In this document: piece by piece, positions 1-8,486 of the stretch
How the letters are laid out: every line of letters begins with the position of its first letter
Numbering within the stretch: position 1 is the first letter of the stretch
Source: Aigarchaeota archaeon
Lineage (GTDB): Archaea; Thermoproteota; Nitrososphaeria_A; Caldarchaeales; Wolframiiraptoraceae
Direction of reading: 5' to 3'
Length of the DNA stretch: 64,000 bases
Assembly (NCBI GenBank): GCA_025059205.1
Contig: JANXDS010000005.1
Location: 1 to 64,000 of the forward strand
Notes under the pieces: model-generated
Databases searched by the model: none
Told to the model about the DNA's origin: nothing
Seen by the model: the letters and a program-made list of their open reading frames with translations, nothing else
Program-made: the position numbers and the translations under genes

Positions 1-468
1 AGCATAACATATGTTAGGACAAGACCTACGCCCAGGATTGTAACACCAACCGTAGCCAGGCCGACCCCGGTGAGAAGGACCGTAACTCAGCGACCGCCAG
101 TGAAGCATGTTGAAGAAGTCGTTAAATCTATAGAGAAAGAGTTGGAAGAAGCTATAAATAAAGCATCTATAGAGCAACCTACGTCTCCTCCAACACCGCA
201 ACAAGAGATTCCAAAGAGCACACCCATAAAGGTGATTACAACGGGCGTTGACGAAGTATGTCCGTCCTGTGGGGCCATAAACCCTTTGGGTCAGAAGACA
301 TGCAGTGAATGTGGGGCCGATATTTATGCTGAAGATCCCAGTCTACCAAGTTGCCCGGTATGCGGCGCTCCCTTGAAAAATCCGCAAAAGTTAACTGATA
401 AAATGTATGTTTGTAAGGTATGCTTCAGTGAGTTAGAGATCCCGAAAGAACTTTCGAAAAAGCTTTAA
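1..468 (+). CDS. Zinc-ribbon protein, 5' end cut by window edge
   Basis: The frame is open from base 1, so the true start lies outside the window; a GTG at 70 is the first internal candidate. The visible 155 residues are a low-complexity, Pro/Thr/Arg-rich stretch, a charged helix (about residues 35-60 of the visible part), then two CxxC zinc-binding units: CPSCG followed by CSECG, and CPVCG followed by CKVC. This resembles zinc-ribbon modules that follow membrane or regulatory domains in archaeal proteins. No enzymatic domain is visible, and what the missing N-terminus carries is unknown. It ends 41 bases before the Sm-like gene and may share its transcript. Confidence 0.7.
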   Translation, partial: SITYVRTRPTPRIVTPTVARPTPVRRTVTQRPPVKHVEEVVKSIEKELEEAINKASIEQPTSPPTPQQEIPKSTPIKVITTGVDEVCPSCGAINPLGQKTCSECGADIYAEDPSLPSCPVCGAPLKNPQKLTDKMYVCKVCFSELEIPKELSKKL

Positions 469-509
469 GTACGATTAAAATTATGTAAACATAAGAGTGT
501 GTGATTTGT

Positions 510-752
510 ATGCCAACCGTTGAAAGACCTCTGACATTCATTGCCAAATACCTCAATAAACCTGTCAAAGTCGTCTTAAAGAACGACTTAGTATACGGCG
601 GAACGATGGTAGAATGCGACAGTTATATGAACCTTGTAATCGAGAAAGCTGCTGAGTACCAAGGGGATGGCAAGAAGGTTAAGTACTCAAGGGTCCTAAT
701 ACGCGGAAATAACATAATTTACATACAGTTAACTCCCGTTTTAGAAGATTAA
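510..752 (+). CDS. Sm-like (LSm) RNA-binding protein
   Basis: 80 residues with a complete Sm fold signature. Sm1 covers about residues 17-48 and includes the DSYMN loop (37-41). Sm2 covers about 60-73 and includes RGNN (65-68); the Asp/Asn of the first loop and the Arg-Gly-Asn of the second form the uridine-binding pocket in this family. Archaeal LSm proteins form heptameric rings that bind U-rich RNA. An in-frame GTG lies at 501, but the ATG at 510 gives the normal family N-terminus (MPTVERPL) and has a GTGATT half Shine-Dalgarno 5 bases upstream, so I start there. The SAM synthetase gene follows after 54 bases on the same strand. Confidence 0.93.
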   Translation: MPTVERPLTFIAKYLNKPVKVVLKNDLVYGGTMVECDSYMNLVIEKAAEYQGDGKKVKYSRVLIRGNNIIYIQLTPVLED

Positions 753-806
753 TATGAGCATTAAATTTATACTATAGACGTTACGCCTAACGTAGACGAG
801 ATTGAC

Positions 807-2036
807 ATGAACGGCAATATAATTATCGAACCACTGAGGCACAAGCCTGTTAGTGAGCATGCTTGTGAGTTCGTCGAACGGAAGGGTTTAGGTCACCCAG
901 ATTACATAATAGACTCTGCATGTGAAGCAGCAAGTGTGGCTCTTTCAAAATACTATCTGCAAAATTTTGGGAAAATCCTACATCATAACGTTGACAAGGG
1001 CCTACTGGTCGGAGGTAGGGCGACTCCAAGGTTTGGTGGTGGTACTGTTGAGGTGCCAATTTACATACTGGTGGCGGGTCGTGCAACGGTAGAGGTTAAC
1101 ACTCCAACCGGTAAGACGAAGATACCAGTAGAAGATATAATGACGGAGGCCGTCAAAGATTTTATCAAGAAGAACTTCAGGTTTCTTGATGCTGAAAAAC
1201 ACGTAACAATAGACTTCAAGGTGAGGCAGGGCTCAGCCGACCTTAAAGCGATCGTAGAGGCGTCCGACGAAATGCCTTTGGCAAACGATACTTCATTCGG
1301 TGTGGGCTACGCTCCTATGACTCAGTTGGAAAAACTTGTTTATACATCTGAAAGGATGATAAATTCAAAGGATTTCAAGAGAGAAATTCCTGCCAGCGGG
1401 GAGGACTGCAAAGTCATGGGTTTGCGGATAGGTAAGAAGATACGATTAACGGTTGCAGACGGTATAGTTAGTAGCCTTACGCATAGTGTAGATGAATACA
1501 AAGCAACGAAAGAAGCAATAAAGGACAGAGTGTTAGATCTGGCTTCAAAGTATGCTAGCGATTTTGATGTCGAAGTTTATGTAAACACAGCCGACATATT
1601 TGGTAAGCGTCCAGGAGAGGATATAGTATACCTAACAGTTACTGGAACTTCCGCAGAGGCTGGTGATGATGGTAACACGGGCAGAGGTAACAGAGTTAAC
1701 GGTCTAATAACACCAAACAGACAAATGTCTTTGGAAGCGACTGCTGGAAAGAACCCCGTGTCACATGTAGGGAAGATATACAACGTCGCTGCTAAGTTAA
1801 TGGCAGAGAAAATATATGAGGAGACGAAGGGCGTCGAAGAAGTCTACGTAAAGATTCTTAGCCAAATAGGAAAACCGATAGATAAACCGCAAGTCGTCTC
1901 AGTTGAGTACATACCATCCGACGGGTGTAGTGAAAACAGCTTAAATTATGAAATTGCAGAAATAGTGAACGATGGGTTAAGAAATATCAGAGATATAACA
2001 AGAATAGTCTTAGAGGGCAAGACCATTTTATTCTAG
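807..2036 (+). CDS. mat: S-adenosylmethionine synthetase, archaeal type
   Basis: Makes S-adenosylmethionine from methionine and ATP in the cytoplasm. The 409-residue length and motifs are those of the archaeal MAT family, which is only distantly related to bacterial MetK: GHPD (29-32) near the N-terminus, a Gly-rich GGRATPRFGGG segment (69-79), TGTSAEAGDDGNTGRGNR (279-296) and ATAGKNPVSHVGK (311-323), the last two carrying the ATP/triphosphate-binding residues. The gene is intact. The ATG at 807 gives the expected N-terminus and no longer in-frame start is needed. A TATA-like stretch sits in the 54-base gap after the Sm-like gene. SAM is used by several products here, including Elp3. Confidence 0.96.
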   Translation: MNGNIIIEPLRHKPVSEHACEFVERKGLGHPDYIIDSACEAASVALSKYYLQNFGKILHHNVDKGLLVGGRATPRFGGGTVEVPIYILVAGRATVEVNTPTGKTKIPVEDIMTEAVKDFIKKNFRFLDAEKHVTIDFKVRQGSADLKAIVEASDEMPLANDTSFGVGYAPMTQLEKLVYTSERMINSKDFKREIPASGEDCKVMGLRIGKKIRLTVADGIVSSLTHSVDEYKATKEAIKDRVLDLASKYASDFDVEVYVNTADIFGKRPGEDIVYLTVTGTSAEAGDDGNTGRGNRVNGLITPNRQMSLEATAGKNPVSHVGKIYNVAAKLMAEKIYEETKGVEEVYVKILSQIGKPIDKPQVVSVEYIPSDGCSENSLNYEIAEIVNDGLRNIRDITRIVLEGKTILF

Positions 2037-2065
2037 AATTTGTTTGATTATATTTTTATACCCCA

Positions 2066-3427
2066 TCATGTAGGAAGATTTAAAAATCTTAGTATCGTTA
2101 TGTAAACGTCGTTTTTCACCGGGAACCATATGAAAAACCAAACGAGTTGAGCAGACATCGTTGCCACCAACAACATTCTCGTCCAATCGCCCCATTCCTT
2201 AAATCGGCATAAACCGATCGCAAGAGCAGGCACTGTCGCATAAAAATAAAACGGAAAAACCCAACGTTCTAAGGTGTGCGCTATTGGAAAGTATGGTAAG
2301 TAGGTTATTGCTACCCAGCTCAGGATTAGTACTTCATTAAAGATTGTTTGGTTCCTTTTTATGTTTAACACCAGCTTGTAAAGGTAGATGGGAACAAGGA
2401 TCCATATAGACCACCATAGCGGACTATAAATTCCCCAGTAAGCAACGGGATGGTAAACCGCAGAGTCAGACTTAACTGTCTCAACGTAATAGGGCGCGGG
2501 CTTGAAGGGACTTATTGGATTTATCCATGAAAAGGGCATGTCAACCTCGGACGGGTCTGTGTATTTGAGTCTGGCGTGATAATCTAACATGAACTTAATA
2601 TGCTCTATAGGTGTTTGAAAGGCACCGTATGCATAATCATAGATCCATAACCCTAATAGAAAAACTGCAGCTGTTAACAATGACACCTTACCGACATTCT
2701 TGAACAAAAACGAAATCTTGTTTAACTTACTTGTCTGTTCCCTAAAACTTTGCAAGATGACTATTATTAATATAAGACAAAGCACGTTCAGAAAGCTAAG
2801 TTTACAAAGTAAGGAGAGACCCATAAACGTTCCAACTAAAATGTATCTCTTTTTGGTGGCGAAGTAAATTGCGATAAGAGAAAAAGTCATAGCAGGTGCA
2901 TCGAGCATGGCTATTGAGCTCAGGTTAAACGACATCACGTCCGTAGCAAACAACAGAGATGCTATGTAGCTTACTGAGCTTCTGTTAGAAAGTTCCCAGG
3001 CTATTAGGCCGACCATAATTACAGACACCACACCAAAAATTGCTATGAAGATTCTCCATCCGGCTGCGTTGCCTATATGATCTCCAAGAAGCAACATACC
3101 TGCCATGATGATAAACTTAGATAAGGGAGGGTGCTCATTGTTTACCGCCTCACCTCTCATCAGCTTTCTTACTGCCGGGACATAGTGAGCCTCGTCAAAT
3201 ATGAAACCGCAACCTTCACTCTTAACATCCATGCACGCATCAGGTGACACAGAAGGACTCGGGATGTTCAATATAAGCAACTTAATAGCTAAAATCACAG
3301 CTACTAGTGATGCTATAGTAAAGTGCTTTTGGAAAAACCCGCGTATATCATTAAGACGTAACATTACTAAACGGAAAACTTTGGGGTACAACATCTGCTC
3401 AGCTTCAACGGAGCTTTTTCGTAACAT
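2066..3427 (-). CDS. PMT/ArnT-type membrane glycosyltransferase
   Basis: A 453-residue polytopic membrane protein with an N-terminal membrane helix (about 37-55) and roughly ten further hydrophobic segments. The first extracytoplasmic loop has the FDEAHY (77-82) and EHPPLSK (98-104) motifs, matching the catalytic Asp-Glu and 'HPPL' signature of dolichyl-phosphate-mannose protein mannosyltransferases and the ArnT/GT83 clan. It probably transfers a sugar from a polyprenyl-phosphate donor to protein or lipid outside the membrane. The start at 3427 overlaps the end of elp3 by 23 bases; a Met at residue 12 (3394) would avoid the overlap and still precedes the first membrane helix. Donor and acceptor cannot be told from sequence. 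Confidence 0.82.
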   Translation of the reverse strand: MLRKSSVEAEQMLYPKVFRLVMLRLNDIRGFFQKHFTIASLVAVILAIKLLILNIPSPSVSPDACMDVKSEGCGFIFDEAHYVPAVRKLMRGEAVNNEHPPLSKFIIMAGMLLLGDHIGNAAGWRIFIAIFGVVSVIMVGLIAWELSNRSSVSYIASLLFATDVMSFNLSSIAMLDAPAMTFSLIAIYFATKKRYILVGTFMGLSLLCKLSFLNVLCLILIIVILQSFREQTSKLNKISFLFKNVGKVSLLTAAVFLLGLWIYDYAYGAFQTPIEHIKFMLDYHARLKYTDPSEVDMPFSWINPISPFKPAPYYVETVKSDSAVYHPVAYWGIYSPLWWSIWILVPIYLYKLVLNIKRNQTIFNEVLILSWVAITYLPYFPIAHTLERWVFPFYFYATVPALAIGLCRFKEWGDWTRMLLVATMSAQLVWFFIWFPVKNDVYITILRFLNLPT

Positions 3428-5003
3428 AAGGGCCTTCCTTTACATAACCATGCTTATAGTAGTACTCTCTAACGCCTACGCCGCTTATTACAACAACTTT
3501 TCTACACCCTTCTTCAGCTGAGATTCTTTCTACCTCAGAAAGCAATTTTGAACCGAAACCTTTATGCTGCCAGCTTCTATCCGACGGTTCATCACCTACT
3601 GGCGTCATCTGACCATACACGTGTAGCTCCCTCACCAGAGCCGCACCCTCTAACTCAGACCTCAAAGCCTCCGATGGTATTCTTAACCTAACGAAGCCAA
3701 GAAGTATGTCGTTCTTCACGTCCTCGTACGAAAGGAAGTATTCCAAACCATTCGACGCTTCATACTTTATAGTTCTTAACTCTACACTATTCATATCAGG
3801 GTATATTCCTTCTTTTAAGACTTTATGACCAACCTCACGACACCTTATGCATCTACATGGTCTGCCCATATCTTTTAATCTCTTTTCGACTATTTCCCTT
3901 AAGTTGTATAACCTGTTCCCCGCAGCCGCCAACTGTAGCGGTATCTCCCTCTGAACCCTGATTACCCTAACGTAAGGAGGTACCATGCTAAACCACTCAC
4001 AAAGAAGAGCGACCAGCTCTTCATCGTCGTAAGACCTATACTTACCTTCTCGCCAAATTTCATAAAGCTCGGTACCCGGAAGGACTAACGTTGGATAAAT
4101 TTTCAGCATATCTGGTCTAAAGTCAGGGTTTTCAAATATCTCCTTGAACATTTTAAGATCCTTCTCATAACTTGAGCCTGGTAAGTTGGGCATGATATGG
4201 TAGCAAACTTTGAATGCTAAATCCTTCAGCAGCCTTGTAGAGTTGATAACATCAACGACCGCATGATTTCTCTTACAAATCCTGTAGATTTCATCGTCGA
4301 GTGCCTGAACACCTAACTCTACTCTAGTCACACCCATCTCGAGAAGAGCATTTGCCTGTTCCAACGAAACACAATCGGGTCTTGTCTCCACAGTAATTCC
4401 AGATATTCTCCTACTGCTGGACTCTGCCCTAGCTAAAACCTCCTCGAGCGTCATAGCATCCAACCCGATTGCCGCTTCCACACAGCGTTTCAGAAAATAG
4501 CGCTGAAAATCGATAGGGAAAGCCGTAAAGGTACCGCCTATTATTATGATCTCGATCTTGTCAACGTCGTGACCCATAGAGTGTAAAGTCTCAATTTTTT
4601 TCTTCACTTGAAGATAGGGATCATAAGAACTTATGGCAGCCAACTTTATGGCGGCTTCCTCACCGGTGTAGCTCTGGGGCGTACTATATTCAATACCTCC
4701 CGGACAATAGATGCACCTACCGTGTGGACATCTGCTCGGAGGTGTGACGACAGTGACTACGGATACGCCGGATGCAGTTCTTACAGGTTTAACTCTTAAT
4801 ATACGGGCGAGTAGCTTTCTCTCATTCTCCTCCGTAACCATACTCAAGATCTCTAGGTTTGACGGTACATAACTGAGGTTAAGCTCTTTAGCGATGGACA
4901 TCTTAAGCCTTGAAACGTTAACACTAACACCTTCGCGATACTTGTCCATGAGGGCTTTCACAAACTCTTTCATTGACGTTTCCTTCGGTATCATCCTCAC
5001 CAT
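3405..5003 (-). CDS. elp3: Elp3, tRNA U34 carboxymethylation radical SAM/acetyltransferase
   Basis: 532 residues with the standard Elp3 layout. A radical SAM domain has its cluster-binding cysteines in CPHGRCIYC (92-100), followed by PGG; a C-terminal GNAT acetyltransferase domain contains the acetyl-CoA loop around HKGFGSKLL (about 484-492). A cysteine cluster (CRCIRCREVGHKV, about residue 390) joins the two, as in other Elp3 proteins. Archaeal Elp3 works alone to make the 5-carboxymethyl group on wobble uridine 34 of tRNAs, using acetyl-CoA and SAM. The next gene on this strand, the PMT-type glycosyltransferase, begins within or just after the end of elp3, so the two are probably co-transcribed. 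A second Met at residue 4 could also be the start. Confidence 0.95.
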   Translation of the reverse strand: MVRMIPKETSMKEFVKALMDKYREGVSVNVSRLKMSIAKELNLSYVPSNLEILSMVTEENERKLLARILRVKPVRTASGVSVVTVVTPPSRCPHGRCIYCPGGIEYSTPQSYTGEEAAIKLAAISSYDPYLQVKKKIETLHSMGHDVDKIEIIIIGGTFTAFPIDFQRYFLKRCVEAAIGLDAMTLEEVLARAESSSRRISGITVETRPDCVSLEQANALLEMGVTRVELGVQALDDEIYRICKRNHAVVDVINSTRLLKDLAFKVCYHIMPNLPGSSYEKDLKMFKEIFENPDFRPDMLKIYPTLVLPGTELYEIWREGKYRSYDDEELVALLCEWFSMVPPYVRVIRVQREIPLQLAAAGNRLYNLREIVEKRLKDMGRPCRCIRCREVGHKVLKEGIYPDMNSVELRTIKYEASNGLEYFLSYEDVKNDILLGFVRLRIPSEALRSELEGAALVRELHVYGQMTPVGDEPSDRSWQHKGFGSKLLSEVERISAEEGCRKVVVISGVGVREYYYKHGYVKEGPYVTKKLR

Positions 5004-5024
5004 CCTACTATGTAAGATCTTGCT

Positions 5025-6038
5025 TTAATCCTCTTCACTTCTTAGTCTTGGTAATACCTCTGTAGTCAAAAGCATTATGGCCTTTTGTAGCTCAGGCCCA
5101 ATTGGCGAGCCTACGACTATGTGTTCATAGCCAAGGGACCGTATGGTGAGAAGTTTTTCAACTACTTGGCTAGGTGTTCCATAAATTACGAATGCATCAA
5201 CGTCCTCCTCAACAAAAGATTTAGCCTCTTGGAGATTCATACGCATGATAGCCGATCTAATCTTCGATGCTTTTTCTATACTTATGCCCAATCGTTCGAG
5301 GACTGCATCATTCGAACCTGCGAGTATGTATGCGGCGTACGGTAGTGCTGCCTTTTTCGCAAGTAGAATGTCGTCGGAAATTGAGACGGTTGTATGGGCT
5401 ACTATATCGATATTCGATGGGTTTCTCCCGACGTCCAAGCTCGTACGATATATTAGATTGTGCGCATATCTCAGCATATCTTCGTCGGAGAAGTTTACAA
5501 GTATACCGTCGGCGAATTGTGCCGCCATCTTAAGCATGTTGTCACCCTGAGCACCTACGTATATGGGAATGTTATCATGTTCTCCGAAGTTTAGCTTTGC
5601 ATTAATTAACTTGAACGTGGAGCTGCAAACGTTAACGGAATCTCCTCTCAATAGTCTTTTTATAGAAAGTAACGCGTCCCTTACGACACTTACTGGATTG
5701 GACCTTTCGAGACCTAGCTGTGTAAGACTTAAGAAGTCGCCAGCTCCTATACCGCATACAACCCTGCCCTTTGCCAAATCCGCTAGAGTCAAGATGCTCT
5801 GGGCTATGTATGCTGGATGATGTAGATATGGGCTTAGTACTCCAGGACCTACTTTGGTATGTTTGGTAGCCGATGCCATAATGGATAAAGTGATGAATAC
5901 GTTTCTATTATGATAATGGTCGCTGACCCAGATCGTGTCAAAACCAAACTCATCGATCAGTACGGCTAAATCCCTAAGCATAAAGGGATGCCACTTCGGT
6001 GTAAACTCTACGGAAAGTTTAAAGGTCAAGGAGCTCAC
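5025..6038 (-). CDS. LLM-class flavin/F420-dependent oxidoreductase
   Basis: 337 residues of the luciferase-like monooxygenase TIM-barrel family. Visible features are an N-terminal strand with IWVSDHYHNRN (about 36-46), GPGVLSPYLHHPAYIAQ (about 63-79), and GRVVCGIGAGDF (about 91-102), typical of the F420-binding subgroup that includes methylenetetrahydromethanopterin reductase (Mer) and F420-dependent glucose-6-phosphate dehydrogenase. F420 as cofactor is supported by cofD, cofC and an fbiB-like gene in the same window. The substrate is not clear; Mer is possible but the match to Mer-specific residues could not be checked. The gene lies 21 bases upstream of elp3 on the same strand, so the two likely share a promoter. 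Confidence 0.85.
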   Translation of the reverse strand: MSSLTFKLSVEFTPKWHPFMLRDLAVLIDEFGFDTIWVSDHYHNRNVFITLSIMASATKHTKVGPGVLSPYLHHPAYIAQSILTLADLAKGRVVCGIGAGDFLSLTQLGLERSNPVSVVRDALLSIKRLLRGDSVNVCSSTFKLINAKLNFGEHDNIPIYVGAQGDNMLKMAAQFADGILVNFSDEDMLRYAHNLIYRTSLDVGRNPSNIDIVAHTTVSISDDILLAKKAALPYAAYILAGSNDAVLERLGISIEKASKIRSAIMRMNLQEAKSFVEEDVDAFVIYGTPSQVVEKLLTIRSLGYEHIVVGSPIGPELQKAIMLLTTEVLPRLRSEED

Positions 6039-6116
6039 CGTTTAATGACCACATCTTGTTTAGAACAAAAGTGTTTTAAACTTATGTTTTCGATAATACA
6101 CAGAATCCGGAAACGG

Positions 6117-6126
6117 TTATATTTAT
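6117..6126 (+). promoter_or_regulatory. TATA box for a probably leaderless transcript
   Basis: TTATATTTAT is centred about 25 bases before the ATG at 6147. Archaeal transcription starts about 22-27 bases downstream of the TATA centre, so the mRNA should begin at or next to the start codon. There is no Shine-Dalgarno site before this ATG, which fits leaderless translation. Confidence 0.55.
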
Positions 6127-6146
6127 CATGATTCTTTTGAAGAATT

Positions 6147-6851
6147 ATGTTCGTCTCGAAAAGGGCAATCGTAAAGGGCCACCTCTGCTATGGTTGTTAT
6201 GTGTTCGGTAGCAGTTACGTTGGTGATAATACATTCATTGATGCCAATGTTGTGGTGGGTTACCCTTCTAGAGGTAAGCTCCTAAAAGCAGGATTCGAAA
6301 ATCAAAAAGTGCTTGAAGTTTTGGACGGTTTAAGCAACGGTGCCAAAATAGGTGACGGGTGCATCATAAGATGCGGTACCATAATATACGAAGATGTAAA
6401 GATAGGAAACCGTGTGGAAACGGGCCACAATGTTCTAATAAGGTCTGCTTCACAAGTAGGCGATAATTGTATCATAGGTACGGGTGCTCAACTTGATGGT
6501 TCCGTAAGAGTCGGTAACAACGTCAAGATTGAGTCAATGGTATACTTACCTCATTTAACCGAAATCGGTAATGATGTATTTTTAGGACCGGGCGTAAAGG
6601 TGACGAACGATCTGTATCCGCCAAGTAAAAGGCTAATTGGGGTGCGTATAGAAGACGGTGCTTCGATAGGATGCGGAGCAATTTTGCTAGCTGGCATAAC
6701 TATCGGAAAAGGGGCGGTTGTTGCCGCTGGTGCTGTTGTTACAAGGGATGTTCCGCCGGGTGTTGTTGTTAAAGGCATACCTGCCAGACTGCACACAAGC
6801 AAGGACGAATTCCTAAAGAAGAAGTACGATTATGAAACCAAAGGTTCGTGA
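6147..6851 (+). CDS. Left-handed beta-helix (hexapeptide) acyltransferase
   Basis: 234 residues made largely of isoleucine-patch hexapeptide repeats ([LIV]-G-x4), for example IGDGCI, IGNRVE, VGDNCI, VGNNVK, IGNDVF and IGKGAV, which fold as a left-handed parallel beta-helix. The C-terminal DVPPGVVVKGIPARL is typical of sugar O- or N-acetyltransferases of the WbbJ/LpxD-like group, which act as trimers on nucleotide or lipid-linked sugars with acetyl-CoA. A role in surface glycan or N-glycan synthesis is plausible given the nearby PMT-type transferase and sugar nucleotidyltransferase, but no substrate can be named. The gene stands alone, facing away from the LLM oxidoreductase. Confidence 0.85.
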   Translation: MFVSKRAIVKGHLCYGCYVFGSSYVGDNTFIDANVVVGYPSRGKLLKAGFENQKVLEVLDGLSNGAKIGDGCIIRCGTIIYEDVKIGNRVETGHNVLIRSASQVGDNCIIGTGAQLDGSVRVGNNVKIESMVYLPHLTEIGNDVFLGPGVKVTNDLYPPSKRLIGVRIEDGASIGCGAILLAGITIGKGAVVAAGAVVTRDVPPGVVVKGIPARLHTSKDEFLKKKYDYETKGS

Positions 6852-6963
6852 TATAGTATATAAAACTACCCTAAACTACTCATAAGTGAGGGGCAACGGA
6901 GAGTAAAGGTTAAGTTTAAATTTACAAAAGTTATTATTGATATTCTGCTAAGGAGAGTGGGTA

Positions 6964-7272
6964 ATGCCGGATATCTGTCCGCGCTGTGGACTACCAATAT
7001 CGATTTGCGCTTGCGAAGTGATAAGCCGTGAACAACAACATGTCAGAGTGAAATTAGAGCTGAGGAAATGGGGCAAAGTTTCTACCATTATAGAAGGTTT
7101 GGATGGTAGTAAGAAAGACCTAATGGAGATAACTTCGAAGTTAAAATCAGCATGCGCATGTGGTGGTGCCCTTAAGGACGGCATCATAATTCTTCAGGGC
7201 GATCATAGGGAAAAGGTAAAAGAAATTTTGATAAACATGGGCATACAACCTGAAAATATTGACGTAATTTAA
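6964..7272 (+). CDS. Translation initiation factor aIF1 (SUI1 family)
   Basis: 102 residues: an N-terminal zinc knuckle (Cys 5, 8, 15, 17) followed by the SUI1 domain, with the VRVKLELRKWGK strand, the GLDGS turn and the conserved ACACGG...GDH region near residues 60-80. Archaeal aIF1 binds the 30S subunit near the P site and helps select the start codon with the initiator tRNA. A Shine-Dalgarno-like GGAGAGTGGG lies just before the ATG, and a TATA-like AAGTTTAAATTT is about 45 bases upstream. It converges with the TFB gene, leaving 15 bases between stops. Confidence 0.94.
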   Translation: MPDICPRCGLPISICACEVISREQQHVRVKLELRKWGKVSTIIEGLDGSKKDLMEITSKLKSACACGGALKDGIIILQGDHREKVKEILINMGIQPENIDVI

Positions 7273-7287
7273 GGACTAAAAACGTGC

Positions 7288-8235
7288 TTAACTGGTGGCA
7301 GGGGTTTGTGTGGAGGTCACATCTTCCAGGATGTCCTTCAAACCCTTGAACCTGTTACGGACCGTTACTTCTGTTACACCAGCTGCCTTTGCTATATCCT
7401 TCTGGGTTACGTTCTGACCTGTCTCCTGGCATGCCATATAGAGCGCCGCTGCCGCCATACCTACTGGGTCTTTCCCTACGGTTGCGCCTTTTGAAGATGC
7501 AGATGCCAGTACCTTGATAGCCTCCTGGACGACTTTTTCCTCCAAGCCTAGCTTTGATGCTATCTTGTATAGGTAGATCTTAGGGTCGGCAACAGGTACC
7601 TTGAGATTCAAGTGCTTCAGAAGTAGACGGTAACCCTGAGCTATCGTCTTCCTCTTTACTACAGGATAAGCTTTCTCAAACTCCCTTAAGTCCCTTGGCG
7701 TGTCCATCATTCTACATGCCGCATAAGTCGCCGCGGCCATTATGGATCTTATTGACCTTCCCCGAACAAGACCGGCCTTCAACGCATTTCTATATATTAG
7801 CATGGCTCTTTCCGCAACCGCCTTCGATAGGTGTAACTTGTCAACGTATATTTCAAGGATATTTACTGCTTGCTGAAGGTTCCTAGTCTCGGATGTGTTA
7901 ACTTGCGATATCGCATCAAGCTTCTTGAGTCTAAGCATTTTCTCCTTAACTTCCTTGGGGAGTTTCCTTCCCGCTGCATCCTCGTCCACTTTTTCGATAA
8001 CTGTCGATAACCCATGGTCTCTATACATTATAGAAAGCGGTGCGCCAACTCTACTACGACTCTCGTCCTCTTCGTCTATATTCCTCCATTCAGGACCCCA
8101 ATCAACATCTCTCTCAAGTATGACGTAACCACAGACTGGGCAGCTTACTTCGCCACTCTTAGCGTCAGTTATTAAAGCCGAATTTCCACATTCTGGACAG
8201 ACCATATCGTCTTTCCAGCCCCTTATCTTTGGCAT
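7288..8235 (-). CDS. tfb: Transcription initiation factor B (TFB/TFIIB)
   Basis: 315 residues: an N-terminal zinc ribbon (Cys 13, 16, 32, 35), a B-reader/linker with EWRNIDEEDESRSR, and two cyclin repeats (about 105-200 and 205-300). TFB binds the TATA-TBP complex and BRE and recruits RNA polymerase. The frame extends to a GTG at 8247, but that GTG is part of a GGGGGTGA Shine-Dalgarno site spaced 8 bases from the ATG at 8235, so I use the ATG. The upstream region holds an unusual mirrored promoter (see the regulatory entry). Many archaea have several TFB paralogues; only one is visible here. Confidence 0.95.
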   Translation of the reverse strand: MPKIRGWKDDMVCPECGNSALITDAKSGEVSCPVCGYVILERDVDWGPEWRNIDEEDESRSRVGAPLSIMYRDHGLSTVIEKVDEDAAGRKLPKEVKEKMLRLKKLDAISQVNTSETRNLQQAVNILEIYVDKLHLSKAVAERAMLIYRNALKAGLVRGRSIRSIMAAATYAACRMMDTPRDLREFEKAYPVVKRKTIAQGYRLLLKHLNLKVPVADPKIYLYKIASKLGLEEKVVQEAIKVLASASSKGATVGKDPVGMAAAALYMACQETGQNVTQKDIAKAAGVTEVTVRNRFKGLKDILEDVTSTQTPATS

Positions 8236-8262
8236 ACGCTTTTTCACCCCCTCTTTACCTTC

Positions 8263-8347
8263 GGTAACGAACGTTACCCCCTCACCTAATTTTTATATAA
8301 AGGTTACGAAATCTATAATTGATTTCGTATAACCTGTATATAAATTT
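8263..8347. promoter_or_regulatory. Mirrored divergent promoter with long inverted repeat upstream of tfb
   Basis: Two TATA boxes face away from each other: TTTATATAAAA on the minus strand (8290-8300, toward tfb) and TGTATATAAAT on the plus strand (8335-8345, toward cysS). Between them is an inverted repeat with AGGTTACGAAATC (8301-8313) and GATTTCGT/AT/AACCT (8321-8335), 13-base arms with a two-base bulge, so each TATA box is preceded by the same GATTTCGTA..ACCT element. A second palindrome, GGTAACG-AA-CGTTACC (8263-8278), sits where the tfb transcript should start. The arms could be BRE/upstream elements or a regulator's operator. Confidence 0.55.
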
Positions 8348-8486
8348 TTTCTTTCATGAGTGCGACGATATAACGCGGAAATTCTTCTCAACTAGAAGCC
8401 GACCTTATTTTATTAGCTTAAGGGCATAAGATTAAAAAAGTAAAGTTTAAAGATATTAGTAACAGTTATTAAAGGAGCTTTTGAAA

